A stretch of DNA of 64,000 nucleotides from a bacterium (GCA_030433255.1 JAUIMI010000002.1:191177-255176), one strand, 5' to 3'. Shown: positions 17,417-26,226, numbered from the stretch's first letter. Numbers and translations: made by a program. Notes: generated from the sequence alone by a model not told the origin.

Positions 17417-19093
17417 ATGAATTGGTTAAACGAAAACAGTCGAACATTTTTAGAGAGAGGATATTTACTTCCAGGGGTAACTGCCGAAGAGCGTATTCGC
17501 GAAATTGCAGATAATGCAGAAAGAATTTTGAACAAACCAGGGTTTGCAGATAAATTCTATGGATACATGGAGAAGGGCTACTACTCACTTTCTTCACCTG
17601 TGTGGGCAAATTTTGGGCACGAACGAGGGTTACCTATTTCTTGTTTTGGTTCATACCTTGCTGATGATATGGGTAACATCCTCTTTACTCAGGCTGAAGT
17701 CGGAATGATGTCTAAAATGGGAGGAGGTTCTTCTGCCTATTTTGGAGCTCTTCGTGAACGTGGTGCAGCAATTACTAACAACGGTCAATCATCAGGAGCA
17801 GTTCATTTTATGGAGTTATTTGAAACGCTTATCGGTGTTGTGTCTCAGGGTTCAGTTCGTCGTGGGCATCTTTCCCCATATCTTCCTATTGAACATCCAG
17901 ATGCAGAAGAGTTTCTTAAAATAGGAACAGAAGGTCATCCAATTCAAAAACTAACTCACGGAGTAACGGTTGGTGATGAGTGGATGCAGTCAATGATTGA
18001 TGGTGACCAAGAAAAGCGAGCACTATGGGCAAAAGTTATTCAAGCGCGTAATGAAATGGGGTACCCATACATTATGTTTACAGATAATGCCAACAAAGGA
18101 ACTGTTGATGTTTATAAGGATAAAAATCTTAAGATTTATGCCAGCAACATGTGTTCAGAAATTATGTTACCTTCAAAAGAAGATTGGTCATTTGTATGTT
18201 GTCTATCGTCAATTAATGTTCGTCATTATGAAGAGTGGAAAGATACTGATGCAGTAGAGACGCTTACTTTTTTCCTTGATGCGGTAATGCAAGAGTTTAT
18301 TGATAAACTTGAAGTGTATCGTGATTCAGACAAACGAAAGGATCAAGATAAGTTTAAATTTATGAAACGGGCATATGATTTTGCGGTTCAAAACAGAGCT
18401 CTTGGATTAGGGGTACTGGGATGGCATTCATTACTGCAATCAAAAATGCTCCCGTTTGAATCAATTGAGGCCGCTCAACTAAACACAGAAATTTTTAAAC
18501 TCATTCGTGATAAATCTCTTGCTGCATCAACTGAGATGGCAGAGTTATACGGAGAGCCGGAAATTTTGAAAGGGTATGGAAGACGTAATACTACAACCAT
18601 GGCGGTTGCGCCTACCACTTCATCGGCATTTATACTTGGACAAGTGTCTCAAGGTATTGAACCGATTTGGTCTAATTGTTACGTAAAAGATATTGCAAAA
18701 TTAAAGGTAACTATTAAAAATCCATTACTTGAAAACCTTCTTGATCAAAAAGGTCATAATACACGAGAAGTATGGAAATCAATTCGTGATAATGATGGTT
18801 CAGTACAACATCTTACTGACATTTTGGATGAAAAAGAACGTGATGTTTTCAAAACCTTTCCAGAAATTAATCAAATGAATATTATCCAACAAGCAGCAGC
18901 TCGTCAGCGATATATTGATCAGGGTCAATCATTAAACATTATGATTCACCCAGATACTCCAGTAAAAGATATTAATATGTTGTATGTTGAAGCTTGGAAA
19001 TTGGGAATCAAGGCTTTATATTACCAACACAGTATGAACGCAGCACAGCAATTTAATCGAAAGTTGTTAACCTGTGAATCGTGTGAAGCATAA
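17417..19093 (+). CDS. nrdA: Ribonucleotide reductase class I large subunit, compact, no ATP-cone
   Basis: This 558-residue catalytic subunit lacks the N-terminal ATP-cone. Active-site residues are present: C76 (LPISCFGS), N244-x-C246-x-E248 (NMCSE), C261/C262 (CCLSS), and the C-terminal shuttle pair C553/C556 (TCESCEA). It reduces ribonucleoside diphosphates to deoxy forms together with NrdB and thioredoxin or glutaredoxin. Short cone-less NrdA with cone-bearing NrdB is a coherent pair. It lies 100 bp after nrdB, with a strong hairpin between them. Confidence 0.95.
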   Translation: MNWLNENSRTFLERGYLLPGVTAEERIREIADNAERILNKPGFADKFYGYMEKGYYSLSSPVWANFGHERGLPISCFGSYLADDMGNILFTQAEVGMMSKMGGGSSAYFGALRERGAAITNNGQSSGAVHFMELFETLIGVVSQGSVRRGHLSPYLPIEHPDAEEFLKIGTEGHPIQKLTHGVTVGDEWMQSMIDGDQEKRALWAKVIQARNEMGYPYIMFTDNANKGTVDVYKDKNLKIYASNMCSEIMLPSKEDWSFVCCLSSINVRHYEEWKDTDAVETLTFFLDAVMQEFIDKLEVYRDSDKRKDQDKFKFMKRAYDFAVQNRALGLGVLGWHSLLQSKMLPFESIEAAQLNTEIFKLIRDKSLAASTEMAELYGEPEILKGYGRRNTTTMAVAPTTSSAFILGQVSQGIEPIWSNCYVKDIAKLKVTIKNPLLENLLDQKGHNTREVWKSIRDNDGSVQHLTDILDEKERDVFKTFPEINQMNIIQQAAARQRYIDQGQSLNIMIHPDTPVKDINMLYVEAWKLGIKALYYQHSMNAAQQFNRKLLTCESCEA

Positions 19094-19112
19094 AACCAGA
19101 AATGGTTTTTTT
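19092..19112 (+). terminator. Intrinsic terminator after nrdA
   Basis: AAAACC and GGTTTT pair around AGAAAT with a following T run. Confidence 0.75.
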
Positions 19113-19131
19113 CTTTGATATAATATAAAAT

Positions 19132-19794
19132 ATGGATAATGTACCTCAAAAAATAATCACATATTTATTAGAAAAATTTGTAGACGTAGAGGCTATTATT
19201 TTACACGGTTCGCGTGTTACTGGATTTGCTCGCAAGCATTCAGATTGGGATTTTATCGTGCTAACTAACACGAAACAAAAACAAGATATGTTTCGTCATG
19301 ATATTGATGAATATCATTTTGAATTTAAAATTGAAGCATTACCAATTACAATTGATGATATTTTTGAAAGATTTGATACAAAACTCCAGTTCTCAAAAGT
19401 TATATATGACGTTTCTGGGGAAGGTGCGAGAGTATTAGGATATGCTAAGAAGTTTTACAGCTTAGGTGTTCCTAAAAGATTTCTTGACCATGATGCAAAT
19501 TTAAAAAAACATAGGAAACAAAATAGAATTCATATCATAAAAAATCTTGAGGATAATATTGATAACCCAGCTATGTTTATGAAAAAAATGAACGGATTAT
19601 ATCCTCAAATTATTAATGAGTGGTATTGGTACCGACAAAAAGATTTTCCTAAAAATCTTTATATCTCAATTCCAGAAATAGAACAAAAGGATCCCTGGTT
19701 TTTAGATAAATTAAAGGTTCTTTATGAAGATGGTTATACCAAATTAGATAAAATTAGTGCCTTGTCAGATATGATTGAATATATTTATGAATAA
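19132..19794 (+). CDS. Nucleotidyltransferase-fold protein
   Basis: This 220-residue protein has the polymerase-beta-type nucleotidyltransferase signature (HGSRVTGFARKHSDWDFIVL, i.e. GS...D-x-D) near residue 24 and a possible third acidic residue in EFKIEALP. The C-terminal half is helical and rich in Tyr, Trp and Lys. The family includes aminoglycoside and minimal nucleotidyltransferases. The substrate cannot be read from the sequence. TATAAT ends 7 nt before the ATG. It overlaps the MsrB gene that follows. Confidence 0.78.
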   Translation: MDNVPQKIITYLLEKFVDVEAIILHGSRVTGFARKHSDWDFIVLTNTKQKQDMFRHDIDEYHFEFKIEALPITIDDIFERFDTKLQFSKVIYDVSGEGARVLGYAKKFYSLGVPKRFLDHDANLKKHRKQNRIHIIKNLEDNIDNPAMFMKKMNGLYPQIINEWYWYRQKDFPKNLYISIPEIEQKDPWFLDKLKVLYEDGYTKLDKISALSDMIEYIYE

Positions 19795-20173
19795 TAATAA
19801 GAAATTCAATGAATTAGAAAAACACGTTATGCATGATGGAGGAACAGAACGTGCTTTTTCTGGAGAGTATTGGAATAATACTGATACTGGAAAATATTCA
19901 TGCAAATCATGTGGTCAGATTCTTTTTAATTCAGAAACTAAATTAGATTCCAGTCATGGACCAATTGGTCTTCAAGGTTGGCCTGCATTTAGTAATGCTT
20001 TACCTGGAACTATTATCTATAAAGACGACACAAGTGCAGGTATGCAAAGAATCGAAGTACGATGTTCACAATGTGATGTTCACCTAGGTCATGTGTTTGA
20101 AAATATCGAAGGAGAAGATACTACTCATTACTGTATTAATTCTTGTTCTCTTGATTTTAAAAAAGAAGATTAA
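19787..20173 (+). CDS. msrB: Peptide methionine (R)-S-oxide reductase MsrB
   Basis: The enzyme repairs oxidised methionine in proteins. Two zinc CxxC pairs (CKSC, CSQC), the SSHGPIGLQGWPAF block, HLGHVFE and the catalytic Cys in HYCINSCSLDF are present. The start is either ATG 19775 or ATG 19787, both overlapping the previous gene. I prefer 19787 because the family core begins soon after it. Overlap suggests translational coupling. Confidence 0.94.
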   Translation: MNNNKKFNELEKHVMHDGGTERAFSGEYWNNTDTGKYSCKSCGQILFNSETKLDSSHGPIGLQGWPAFSNALPGTIIYKDDTSAGMQRIEVRCSQCDVHLGHVFENIEGEDTTHYCINSCSLDFKKED

Positions 20174-20183
20174 ATCTTCTTTT
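20161..20183 (+). terminator. Terminator overlapping the msrB stop
   Basis: AAAAGAAGA and TCTTCTTTT pair around the stop codon TTAAA, followed by more T residues. Confidence 0.7.
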
Positions 20184-20204
20184 TCTTTTGCTATACTGAA
20201 ACAA

Positions 20205-21026
20205 GTGAAATCAGAGTATAGGCAATTTTATAATACGATTATGGAATACTATGGTGAATATGGACGTCATGATTTACCATGGCGGAAAAAACAATCAGCA
20301 TATCGAGTGCTTGTTTCTGAAATAATGTTGCAACAAACACAAGTTGATAGAGTGATTCCATTTTTTAAAAAATGGATGAAACAGTTTCCGAATTGGCGTG
20401 CCTTGTCCGTTGCTCCTCAATCCGAAATTCTTACATTCTGGAAGGGTCTTGGATATAATTCTCGTGCACTTCGATTACAGAAATTAGCAAAAATCGTAAC
20501 CCAAGAATACAGAGGAAGATTACCACAGGATTATAAAACATTATTGGACCTTCCAGGGGTTGGTCCATATACCGCTGGAGCTGTTCGAGCCTTTGCGTTT
20601 AATTTGTATACACCAATTATTGAAACGAATATTAGAAGAATTTTTATCCATCATTTTTTTAGAGGAGAAGATGCTGTTTCAGATACAGAGATTTTTGAAA
20701 TCATGAATGATATGGGTGAGATAGATAATCCGCGCATATGGTATGCTGCACTGATGGATTATGGAGCAACTCTTCCTAAAATTATTAAGCATAATCCCAA
20801 TACACAAAGTAAACACTACGTAAAACAATCAAAATTTATTGGTTCAGATAGAGAAATTCGAGGAAAGATTTTAGATATACTATTACAACAAAGAAATCAT
20901 AGAATTTCTAAAGAAAAAATATTTCAGGAGCTTGGAAATGAACATGGGCGATATCAAAAAATTTTTGATCAATTAGAGAAAGAAGATTTTATTAAGCAAA
21001 CAAAAAAAACTCTTATCTTAAAATAG
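20205..21026 (+). CDS. mutY: A/G-specific adenine glycosylase (MutY family)
   Basis: MutY removes A mispaired with 8-oxoG. I place the start at GTG 20205, where TATACT (20192-20197) ends 7 nt earlier and the family N-terminus begins. The helix-hairpin-helix segment LLDLPGVGPYTAGAVRAFAF is followed by the catalytic Asp position, here replaced within ETNIRRIF, where family members have V[DE]xNxxR. The Glu in SEIMLQQTQVDRV is present. The expected four-cysteine iron-sulfur cluster is absent, and the C-terminal NUDIX-like domain is replaced by a short winged-helix-like tail. Overall about 273 residues, shorter than E. coli MutY. Confidence 0.85.
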   Translation: MKSEYRQFYNTIMEYYGEYGRHDLPWRKKQSAYRVLVSEIMLQQTQVDRVIPFFKKWMKQFPNWRALSVAPQSEILTFWKGLGYNSRALRLQKLAKIVTQEYRGRLPQDYKTLLDLPGVGPYTAGAVRAFAFNLYTPIIETNIRRIFIHHFFRGEDAVSDTEIFEIMNDMGEIDNPRIWYAALMDYGATLPKIIKHNPNTQSKHYVKQSKFIGSDREIRGKILDILLQQRNHRISKEKIFQELGNEHGRYQKIFDQLEKEDFIKQTKKTLILK

Positions 21027-21038
21027 ATAAGAGTTTTT
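21005..21038 (+). terminator. Terminator overlapping the mutY stop
   Basis: AAAAACTCTTATCT and AGATAAGAGTTTTT form a 14-bp stem around TAAAAT. The 5' arm encodes the last residues of MutY. Confidence 0.85.
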
Positions 21039-21056
21039 GATATAGAAGTTGTTGGG

Positions 21057-21248
21057 TTAATCATATTTTTCTTCGTAACTTAATGGATCTAAGATCTCCA
21101 TAGAAGCAACTATGTTATATCCATATGGCATTATTAAAATAAAAATTTTAATAAGGAGAGTTAACTCTGCATATGCATAATTAAACCCTTTCCATACAAC
21201 TAATGACCCTAGTATTAATAAAATCATTATGATTGTAAATTTTCTCAT
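21057..21248 (-). CDS. Small two-pass membrane protein, 63 residues
   Basis: Two hydrophobic helices (IIMILLILGSLVVW and LLIKIFILIMPYGYNIV) and an acidic tail (LDPLSYEEKYD). Upstream on the minus strand is TTGACA (complement of 21296-21301) and a long A/T leader with few G. No family is recognised. It is divergent from the helicase gene. Confidence 0.6.
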   Translation of the reverse strand: MRKFTIIMILLILGSLVVWKGFNYAYAELTLLIKIFILIMPYGYNIVASMEILDPLSYEEKYD

Positions 21249-21309
21249 TGTATTTGATTTTAATATTTATTTAATTTTATAAAATAGTGGTTATTTGTCA
21301 AATAGCACT

Positions 21310-21342
21310 AGAAGAGCGAAAAGCACAGCTTTTCGCTCTTCT
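21310..21342. repeat. Perfect 15-bp inverted repeat with 3-bp centre between divergent promoters
   Basis: AGAAGAGCGAAAAGC and its exact complement flank ACA. It ends 2 bp before the uvrD-like gene's TATAAT (21345-21350) and occupies its -35 zone. It also lies just upstream of the minus-strand promoter. There is no T run, so an operator is more likely than a terminator. Confidence 0.7.
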
Positions 21343-21344
21343 GA

Positions 21345-21356
21345 TATAATGTAATT
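21345..21356 (+). promoter_or_regulatory. Extended -10 of the helicase gene
   Basis: TGATATAAT with hexamer 21345-21350 ends 6 nt before ATG 21357. Confidence 0.6.
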
Positions 21357-24300
21357 ATGAATACTTCTCACTTTGATGAACTATACGGTCGATTGAATCC
21401 CGAGCAAAAACAAGCAGTTGATACCATTGATGGACCTGTTTTTGTTATGGCGGGACCAGGAACAGGAAAGACGCAAATCTTGACCCTGCGCATTGCAAAT
21501 ATTTTATTGCAAACTGATATTGATCCTGAAAACATTCTTGCACTGACGTTTACCAATGCTGCTGCTTATAATATGCGTGAGAGACTTTCGTCTATTGTTG
21601 GAGCTGAGTCCGCACACCGTGTATATATATCAACATTTCACTCTTTTGCTGAAGATATGATGAAACAGTATTCAGATGTTTTTGATACGGTATATGGAAC
21701 TCGTTTGATTTCTCCTGTTGAACAAATTGAATTATTGGAAAAAATTGTAGATAACAAAAAAACAGAATACTTTTCGGTATTTAAACGTCGTGATGGAACC
21801 TTGCGAAGCATCGCTTTCTCAATTGGAAAAATTAAAGGAGAAGGAATGAATGCAGAAGAATTTCGAGAACACATTCATGCACAATTTGAAATCGATAGTG
21901 AATCTGATGATATTCGTTATAAACGAAAATACCGTGAATTCAACGCTGGTGATATAAAACCATCAGAATTACGACGACTTACTCAAAATCGAGATAAAAA
22001 TCTTGAACTTGCAGATATTTATGAGTTATATGAAGAGTCTCTCAGGGAACAGGGAATCTACGATTTTTCTGATGTTATTATACGTATGATTCATGAACTA
22101 GAAATTCCAGATTCAATTTTTAAAACTGAATTACAAGAACAGTTTCAATATATTCTTGTAGATGAACACCAAGATACCAATGATGCACAAAATACCATTG
22201 TCCGTGCACTTATTGATAACCCTGTACTCGAAGGAAAGCCTAATATTTTTGTAGTAGGAGATTCAAAACAAGCAATTTTTCGATTTGCTGGAGCAAGTGA
22301 AGAATCGTATACACGATTATTAAACTCATTTACTGATCCTGTTACTATTTCACTTGAAAAAAATTATCGATCTCACCAAGGAGTTCTTGATAGTTCTCAT
22401 TCATTGATTACAAAATCAGGTACTCACGCTCATGAAACAACACTGCAAGCATTTTTTGATCATAATGGTGTTATTGAATATCGTGAGTTTAACGATTATA
22501 AAATGGAGATTGTATGGTTGGTTCAAGATATACAGAGACGTATCAAATCAGGAGAAAACCCAAATGAAATCGCAGTACTGTACCGAAATAATAGTGACGT
22601 AGAAGAGGTACGTCGATTACTAGATATTTTTGGAGTTCAGTATAAGGATTTTTCTAAAAAAAATATTTTAAAAGATGCCGACATTCAAAAACTATTTTAT
22701 CTATTGCGTACTATTCATAATCCGTCTGATAATGAAGCAATGGCAAAGGCGCTCTTTATTGATTTTATTGGATTTGATGTTTTTGATGTGCAACGTATTT
22801 TACAAAAATCTCGTAATGCAAAAGGAGAATATAATACGTCAATTATGACTATTATCGAGAGCGAGGAAAAATTACTTGAAGCAGGAATTCAGAAAGATAG
22901 ATTAAAAAAATATGTTGATTTTGTAGTGATGCTCAAAGAACAAAAGAGTCTTGCTGAGCAGTCGGATGCAGTAAGTTTCTTTTCTGATTTTGTGCGTGTT
23001 AGTGGTTTTTTGAAATATATCCTTGCTCAACAACAATCAGCATTAGCACTACAAAAATTAGAAAAATTATTTGATGAACTAAAAAAAGAATCAGCTACGC
23101 GAGATGAATTTAGCATTCATGATTTTATGCATTATCTTTCTACTATGAAAAAACACGGCATCACTATGAATGTTACAAATTCTGTATCTGATGGTGTTAC
23201 TCTTTCAACTTTTCATGGTTCAAAGGGGCTTGAATTTGATACTGTGTATATGATAAAGCTTCTCAAGAAGCGAAAAGTTGCGAGTGAAATTAATCTACCA
23301 TTTAAAGATTTTGATGATGGGAATATTGAAGATGAGCGACGTCTATTTTATGTTGCGGTTACACGTGCTCGTAAAAATTGCCTCATAAGTTCATTCGTTT
23401 TCAACGAAGAAGGTCGTGAGAAAACACGCTCACTGCATATTGATGAAATGGATGGGGTTACTATTATTCCTATGGACGAATGGGAGAAAAATCATACACA
23501 AGATGTACATGTATTCTTTGAAGAATCAAACGAACATATTGTATCTTTAATTGATCCAGAGTATATCAAAGAGCGATTTCTGAAAAATAAATTATCAGTC
23601 TCAGCATTAAATAATTATGTTGAATCACCGTTAAAATATTATTTCCGTAATTTGGTATATCTACCAGAGGCACGTTCTCCGTTTTTGGATTTTGGAAATA
23701 TGATTCATGAGTCCTTGGAAAAATATTTTAATACGTGTATACAACAACAGTCTATTCAAAATAAAGAGATTCTTGAACAATCATTTAGTAAAGTTATTGA
23801 AAATAATCATATGTATGGAGAGTATCGTGAACGTGCGTGGAGTGTACTTTCAAATTATTTTGACCATTACCATGAGACATTTGTATTACCAGTTGATAAT
23901 GAAAAACGAATATCAGCTATACCTTTTGAATTAGATAATGGTGAGACTATTATGTTGACTGGAGTTATGGATAAAATAACCACCAACGAAAAAGGTGAGA
24001 TAATTGTGTGGGATTATAAAACAGGACGTGCCTATTCGGATATGGATAAAGACCGAAAGGCAAAAACAAAACGTCAAGCAGCATTCTATAAACTATTATT
24101 ACAACATGCATTTAATGGTAAATTTAATTTTCATACAGCAATCTTTGATTTTGTTGAACCAAATTCAAAAGGTGAATATGAACGAGCAGAATTTATTATT
24201 GAACAGTCTGATGTCGATGAAATTCGAATACAGATTAATGAGCTCGCCAATAAAATTTTTAATGGAACATTGCTTAATGATAATTTTTATACTGATACAG

Positions 24301-24374
24301 GGAATAAAGAGTTGTTAGAGTTTTTGGAGGTCTTGCGAGGCCCTCGAACCTATGAACAATTAGAATTACTATAA
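21357..24374 (+). CDS. UvrD/PcrA-type superfamily 1 helicase fused to a PD-(D/E)XK nuclease
   Basis: This 1005-residue protein has the SF1A helicase motifs: I (AGPGTGKT, about 33-40), II (VDEHQDTND, about 267), III (GDSKQAIFRFAGA), V (TFHGSKGLEFDTVY) and VI (RRLFYVAVTRAR). The C-terminal third has LDFGNMIHESLEKYF and IIVWDYKTGR (near residue 882), the motifs of the RecB/AddB-type nuclease. Motif II has DEHQD rather than the common DE[FY]QD. This suggests a single-protein enzyme for end processing or repair in place of RecBCD or AddAB. The mRNA should be leaderless. Confidence 0.92.
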   Translation: MNTSHFDELYGRLNPEQKQAVDTIDGPVFVMAGPGTGKTQILTLRIANILLQTDIDPENILALTFTNAAAYNMRERLSSIVGAESAHRVYISTFHSFAEDMMKQYSDVFDTVYGTRLISPVEQIELLEKIVDNKKTEYFSVFKRRDGTLRSIAFSIGKIKGEGMNAEEFREHIHAQFEIDSESDDIRYKRKYREFNAGDIKPSELRRLTQNRDKNLELADIYELYEESLREQGIYDFSDVIIRMIHELEIPDSIFKTELQEQFQYILVDEHQDTNDAQNTIVRALIDNPVLEGKPNIFVVGDSKQAIFRFAGASEESYTRLLNSFTDPVTISLEKNYRSHQGVLDSSHSLITKSGTHAHETTLQAFFDHNGVIEYREFNDYKMEIVWLVQDIQRRIKSGENPNEIAVLYRNNSDVEEVRRLLDIFGVQYKDFSKKNILKDADIQKLFYLLRTIHNPSDNEAMAKALFIDFIGFDVFDVQRILQKSRNAKGEYNTSIMTIIESEEKLLEAGIQKDRLKKYVDFVVMLKEQKSLAEQSDAVSFFSDFVRVSGFLKYILAQQQSALALQKLEKLFDELKKESATRDEFSIHDFMHYLSTMKKHGITMNVTNSVSDGVTLSTFHGSKGLEFDTVYMIKLLKKRKVASEINLPFKDFDDGNIEDERRLFYVAVTRARKNCLISSFVFNEEGREKTRSLHIDEMDGVTIIPMDEWEKNHTQDVHVFFEESNEHIVSLIDPEYIKERFLKNKLSVSALNNYVESPLKYYFRNLVYLPEARSPFLDFGNMIHESLEKYFNTCIQQQSIQNKEILEQSFSKVIENNHMYGEYRERAWSVLSNYFDHYHETFVLPVDNEKRISAIPFELDNGETIMLTGVMDKITTNEKGEIIVWDYKTGRAYSDMDKDRKAKTKRQAAFYKLLLQHAFNGKFNFHTAIFDFVEPNSKGEYERAEFIIEQSDVDEIRIQINELANKIFNGTLLNDNFYTDTGNKELLEFLEVLRGPRTYEQLELL

Positions 24375-24399
24375 AACACCACGAGGTGTTTTATTTTTT
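24373..24399 (+). terminator. Intrinsic terminator after the helicase gene
   Basis: AAAACACC and GGTGTTTT pair around ACGA, followed by ATTTTTT, directly at the stop. Confidence 0.85.
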
Positions 24400-24440
24400 A
24401 TAAAAAAATATGGTTTAATAGAGAAAACAAAATAAATATT

Positions 24441-25073
24441 ATGAGAAAATATATTCTTATTATCATTTTGATATCAATAAGTGCTTTTTCTCAAGAAAAA
24501 TCATTTGAAAAAATTTCACAATTTGATATTCAGTTAAAATGGAATCGTGCACAAATACGTCTCGATCAAACTATTGGGAATATTAAATACCCATTTCGTT
24601 TTGAGGCGATTGCTCGGTTTAAAAGAGCTAATGTATCTGTTGGCATGTTGTTTCCATTATCGAATAAAACTTTTATTACATTGAATATTGGGCAAGAATA
24701 TCACTATGTAAACAAAGAGCGTAATTCAATACTCGGAGCTTCTTTTCGTTCGGAATTTAATTATGGACTTGTACGTATTGATTATGGGTCTCATTGGATT
24801 AGTAATCACGGAGTCTCGACAATAGTATTAGGGAATGTAGTTGGACCATTTATTCGCACAGGAATTGCAACTAATAATGAATACATAGGTCCACATACTG
24901 AATGGGAATTACGCCTTGGAAGTAGGAGAAAAAAACAGATACGTTTTCATGTAACCTATTTCCCTAAAGGTGACAACTGGGATTACGGATTACGTCTTCG
25001 TTTCCAAGATTGGTTTCCAAAATTAGATAAAAAAATGAAAGAGCATGGAGAAAAATTAAATCCATTTAATTAA
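24441..25073 (+). CDS. Secreted protein with beta-barrel-like pattern, unknown function
   Basis: This 210-residue protein has a signal peptide (MRKYILIIILISISAFSQ) with a Bacteroidetes-like AFSQ end. The mature part alternates polar and hydrophobic residues in some eight to ten stretches, for example FRFEAIARFKRANVSVGMLF, TFITLNIGQEYHYV and WELRLGS...RFHVTYF, as in small outer-membrane barrels. CPR cells are thought to lack an outer membrane, so the fold or origin is notable. TTTAAT (24414-24419) precedes a 21-nt leader of mostly A. I do not recognise a family. Confidence 0.72.
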   Translation: MRKYILIIILISISAFSQEKSFEKISQFDIQLKWNRAQIRLDQTIGNIKYPFRFEAIARFKRANVSVGMLFPLSNKTFITLNIGQEYHYVNKERNSILGASFRSEFNYGLVRIDYGSHWISNHGVSTIVLGNVVGPFIRTGIATNNEYIGPHTEWELRLGSRRKKQIRFHVTYFPKGDNWDYGLRLRFQDWFPKLDKKMKEHGEKLNPFN

Positions 25074-25099
25074 CCTACGTAGAGATATGTAGGTTTTTC
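25072..25099 (+). terminator. Intrinsic terminator
   Basis: AACCTAC and GTAGGTT pair around GTAGAGATAT, followed by T residues, overlapping the stop. Confidence 0.75.
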
Positions 25100-25118
25100 T
25101 TTTGTAGGTTCACTCTGG

Positions 25119-25132
25119 TATAATGTTTTCAT
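25119..25132 (+). promoter_or_regulatory. Extended -10 of leaderless gap
   Basis: TGGTATAAT with hexamer 25119-25124 ends 8 nt before the ATG. Confidence 0.6.
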
Positions 25133-26176
25133 ATGGAAGATAAAAAAATTAAAGTAGCAATCAATGGATTTGGTCGTATTGGACGAGCATTCACACGATT
25201 AGCATACGCACAATATCCAGAAATTGATATTGTAGCGATTAATGACCTGGGAGATATTAATAATCTTGGGTATTTACTAAAATATGATTCAGCTCAAGGA
25301 CCAAGCGGTCTTGAGGTTTCAGCATCTGATGACGGTTCTCATTTATTTGTGAACGGTAATGATATCAAGGTGTTTCAAGAAAAAAATCCAGCTGATTTAC
25401 CATGGGGAAGTTTAGATGTAGATGTGGTTATTGAATCAACGGGATTTTTTGTAGAGTATGAAAAGGCAAAATGGCACCTCGATGCAGGAGCAAAAAAAGT
25501 AGTTATCTCGGCTCCAGCAAAAGGAACACCAGTAGAAGGAATTAACTCAGCAACGGTTATTATGGGTGTAAACGCGGATATGTTAGATACCTGCCAAATT
25601 TCATCAAATGGTTCATGTACTACCAATGCTGGTTCTCCACTTGTTTCAATCTTAAAAGATACTATTGGGATTGAAAAAGCTCTTTTGAATACAACGCATG
25701 GATACACCTCAACACAATCAATTGTTGATGGTCCAGTGCGAGGAAGTGATTACCGAAAGGGTCGTGCTGCAGCACAAAACATTATTCCAACTTCAACAGG
25801 AGCAGCTATCGCGGTGACGCGTGCTATCCCAGAATTGGTTGGGAAATTTGATGGTATTGCGTGTCGCGTTCCTGTTGTTTCTGGTTCTATTGCTGATATT
25901 ACATTTTTAGCTTCACGAGATACCACTGTCGAAGAGGTAAATCAAATCCTCAAAGATGCAGCCAACGATCCAAAATGGAAAGGAATATTCACCGTTTCAG
26001 AAGAAGCAATTGTTTCATCTGATATTATCGGAAATACACATTCATCAATTGCGGATTTACCAATGACACGTGTTGTTGATGGTAATTTGGTAAAAGTAAT
26101 GGCATGGTACGATAACGAAATGGGGTATACAAATACACTCGTTCGACACGCAATCGAAACAGCAAAGAATCTTTAA
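25133..26176 (+). CDS. gap: Glyceraldehyde-3-phosphate dehydrogenase
   Basis: This 347-residue glycolytic enzyme oxidises glyceraldehyde 3-phosphate to 1,3-bisphosphoglycerate with NAD(P). The Rossmann motif is VAINGFGRIGRAF, catalytic C162 lies in SNGSCTTNAGSP, the catalytic His lies in LLNTTHGYTSTQ, and the C-terminal signature is WYDNEMGYTN. SCTTNAGSP differs from the usual SCTTNCLAP, losing the second Cys. It stands alone between terminators. Confidence 0.96.
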   Translation: MEDKKIKVAINGFGRIGRAFTRLAYAQYPEIDIVAINDLGDINNLGYLLKYDSAQGPSGLEVSASDDGSHLFVNGNDIKVFQEKNPADLPWGSLDVDVVIESTGFFVEYEKAKWHLDAGAKKVVISAPAKGTPVEGINSATVIMGVNADMLDTCQISSNGSCTTNAGSPLVSILKDTIGIEKALLNTTHGYTSTQSIVDGPVRGSDYRKGRAAAQNIIPTSTGAAIAVTRAIPELVGKFDGIACRVPVVSGSIADITFLASRDTTVEEVNQILKDAANDPKWKGIFTVSEEAIVSSDIIGNTHSSIADLPMTRVVDGNLVKVMAWYDNEMGYTNTLVRHAIETAKNL

Positions 26177-26181
26177 TTTTA

Positions 26182-26211
26182 AAAAAGCAGAATGAATACA
26201 TTCTGCTTTTT
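26182..26211 (+). terminator. Intrinsic terminator of gap
   Basis: AAAAAGCAGAATG and CATTCTGCTTTTT form a 13-bp stem with AATA loop. Confidence 0.9.
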
Positions 26212-26226
26212 AATATTTTAATTTAT

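Noticed and set aside
19132-19794. Nucleotidyltransferase as the toxin-antitoxin MNT/HEPN type
   Set aside because: No HEPN partner gene is adjacent; the following gene is msrB.
20091-20204. Extended N-terminus of MutY beginning inside msrB
   Set aside because: The family N-terminus begins after GTG 20205, where a promoter and leaderless spacing fit; the upstream part is a shadow of msrB and its terminator.
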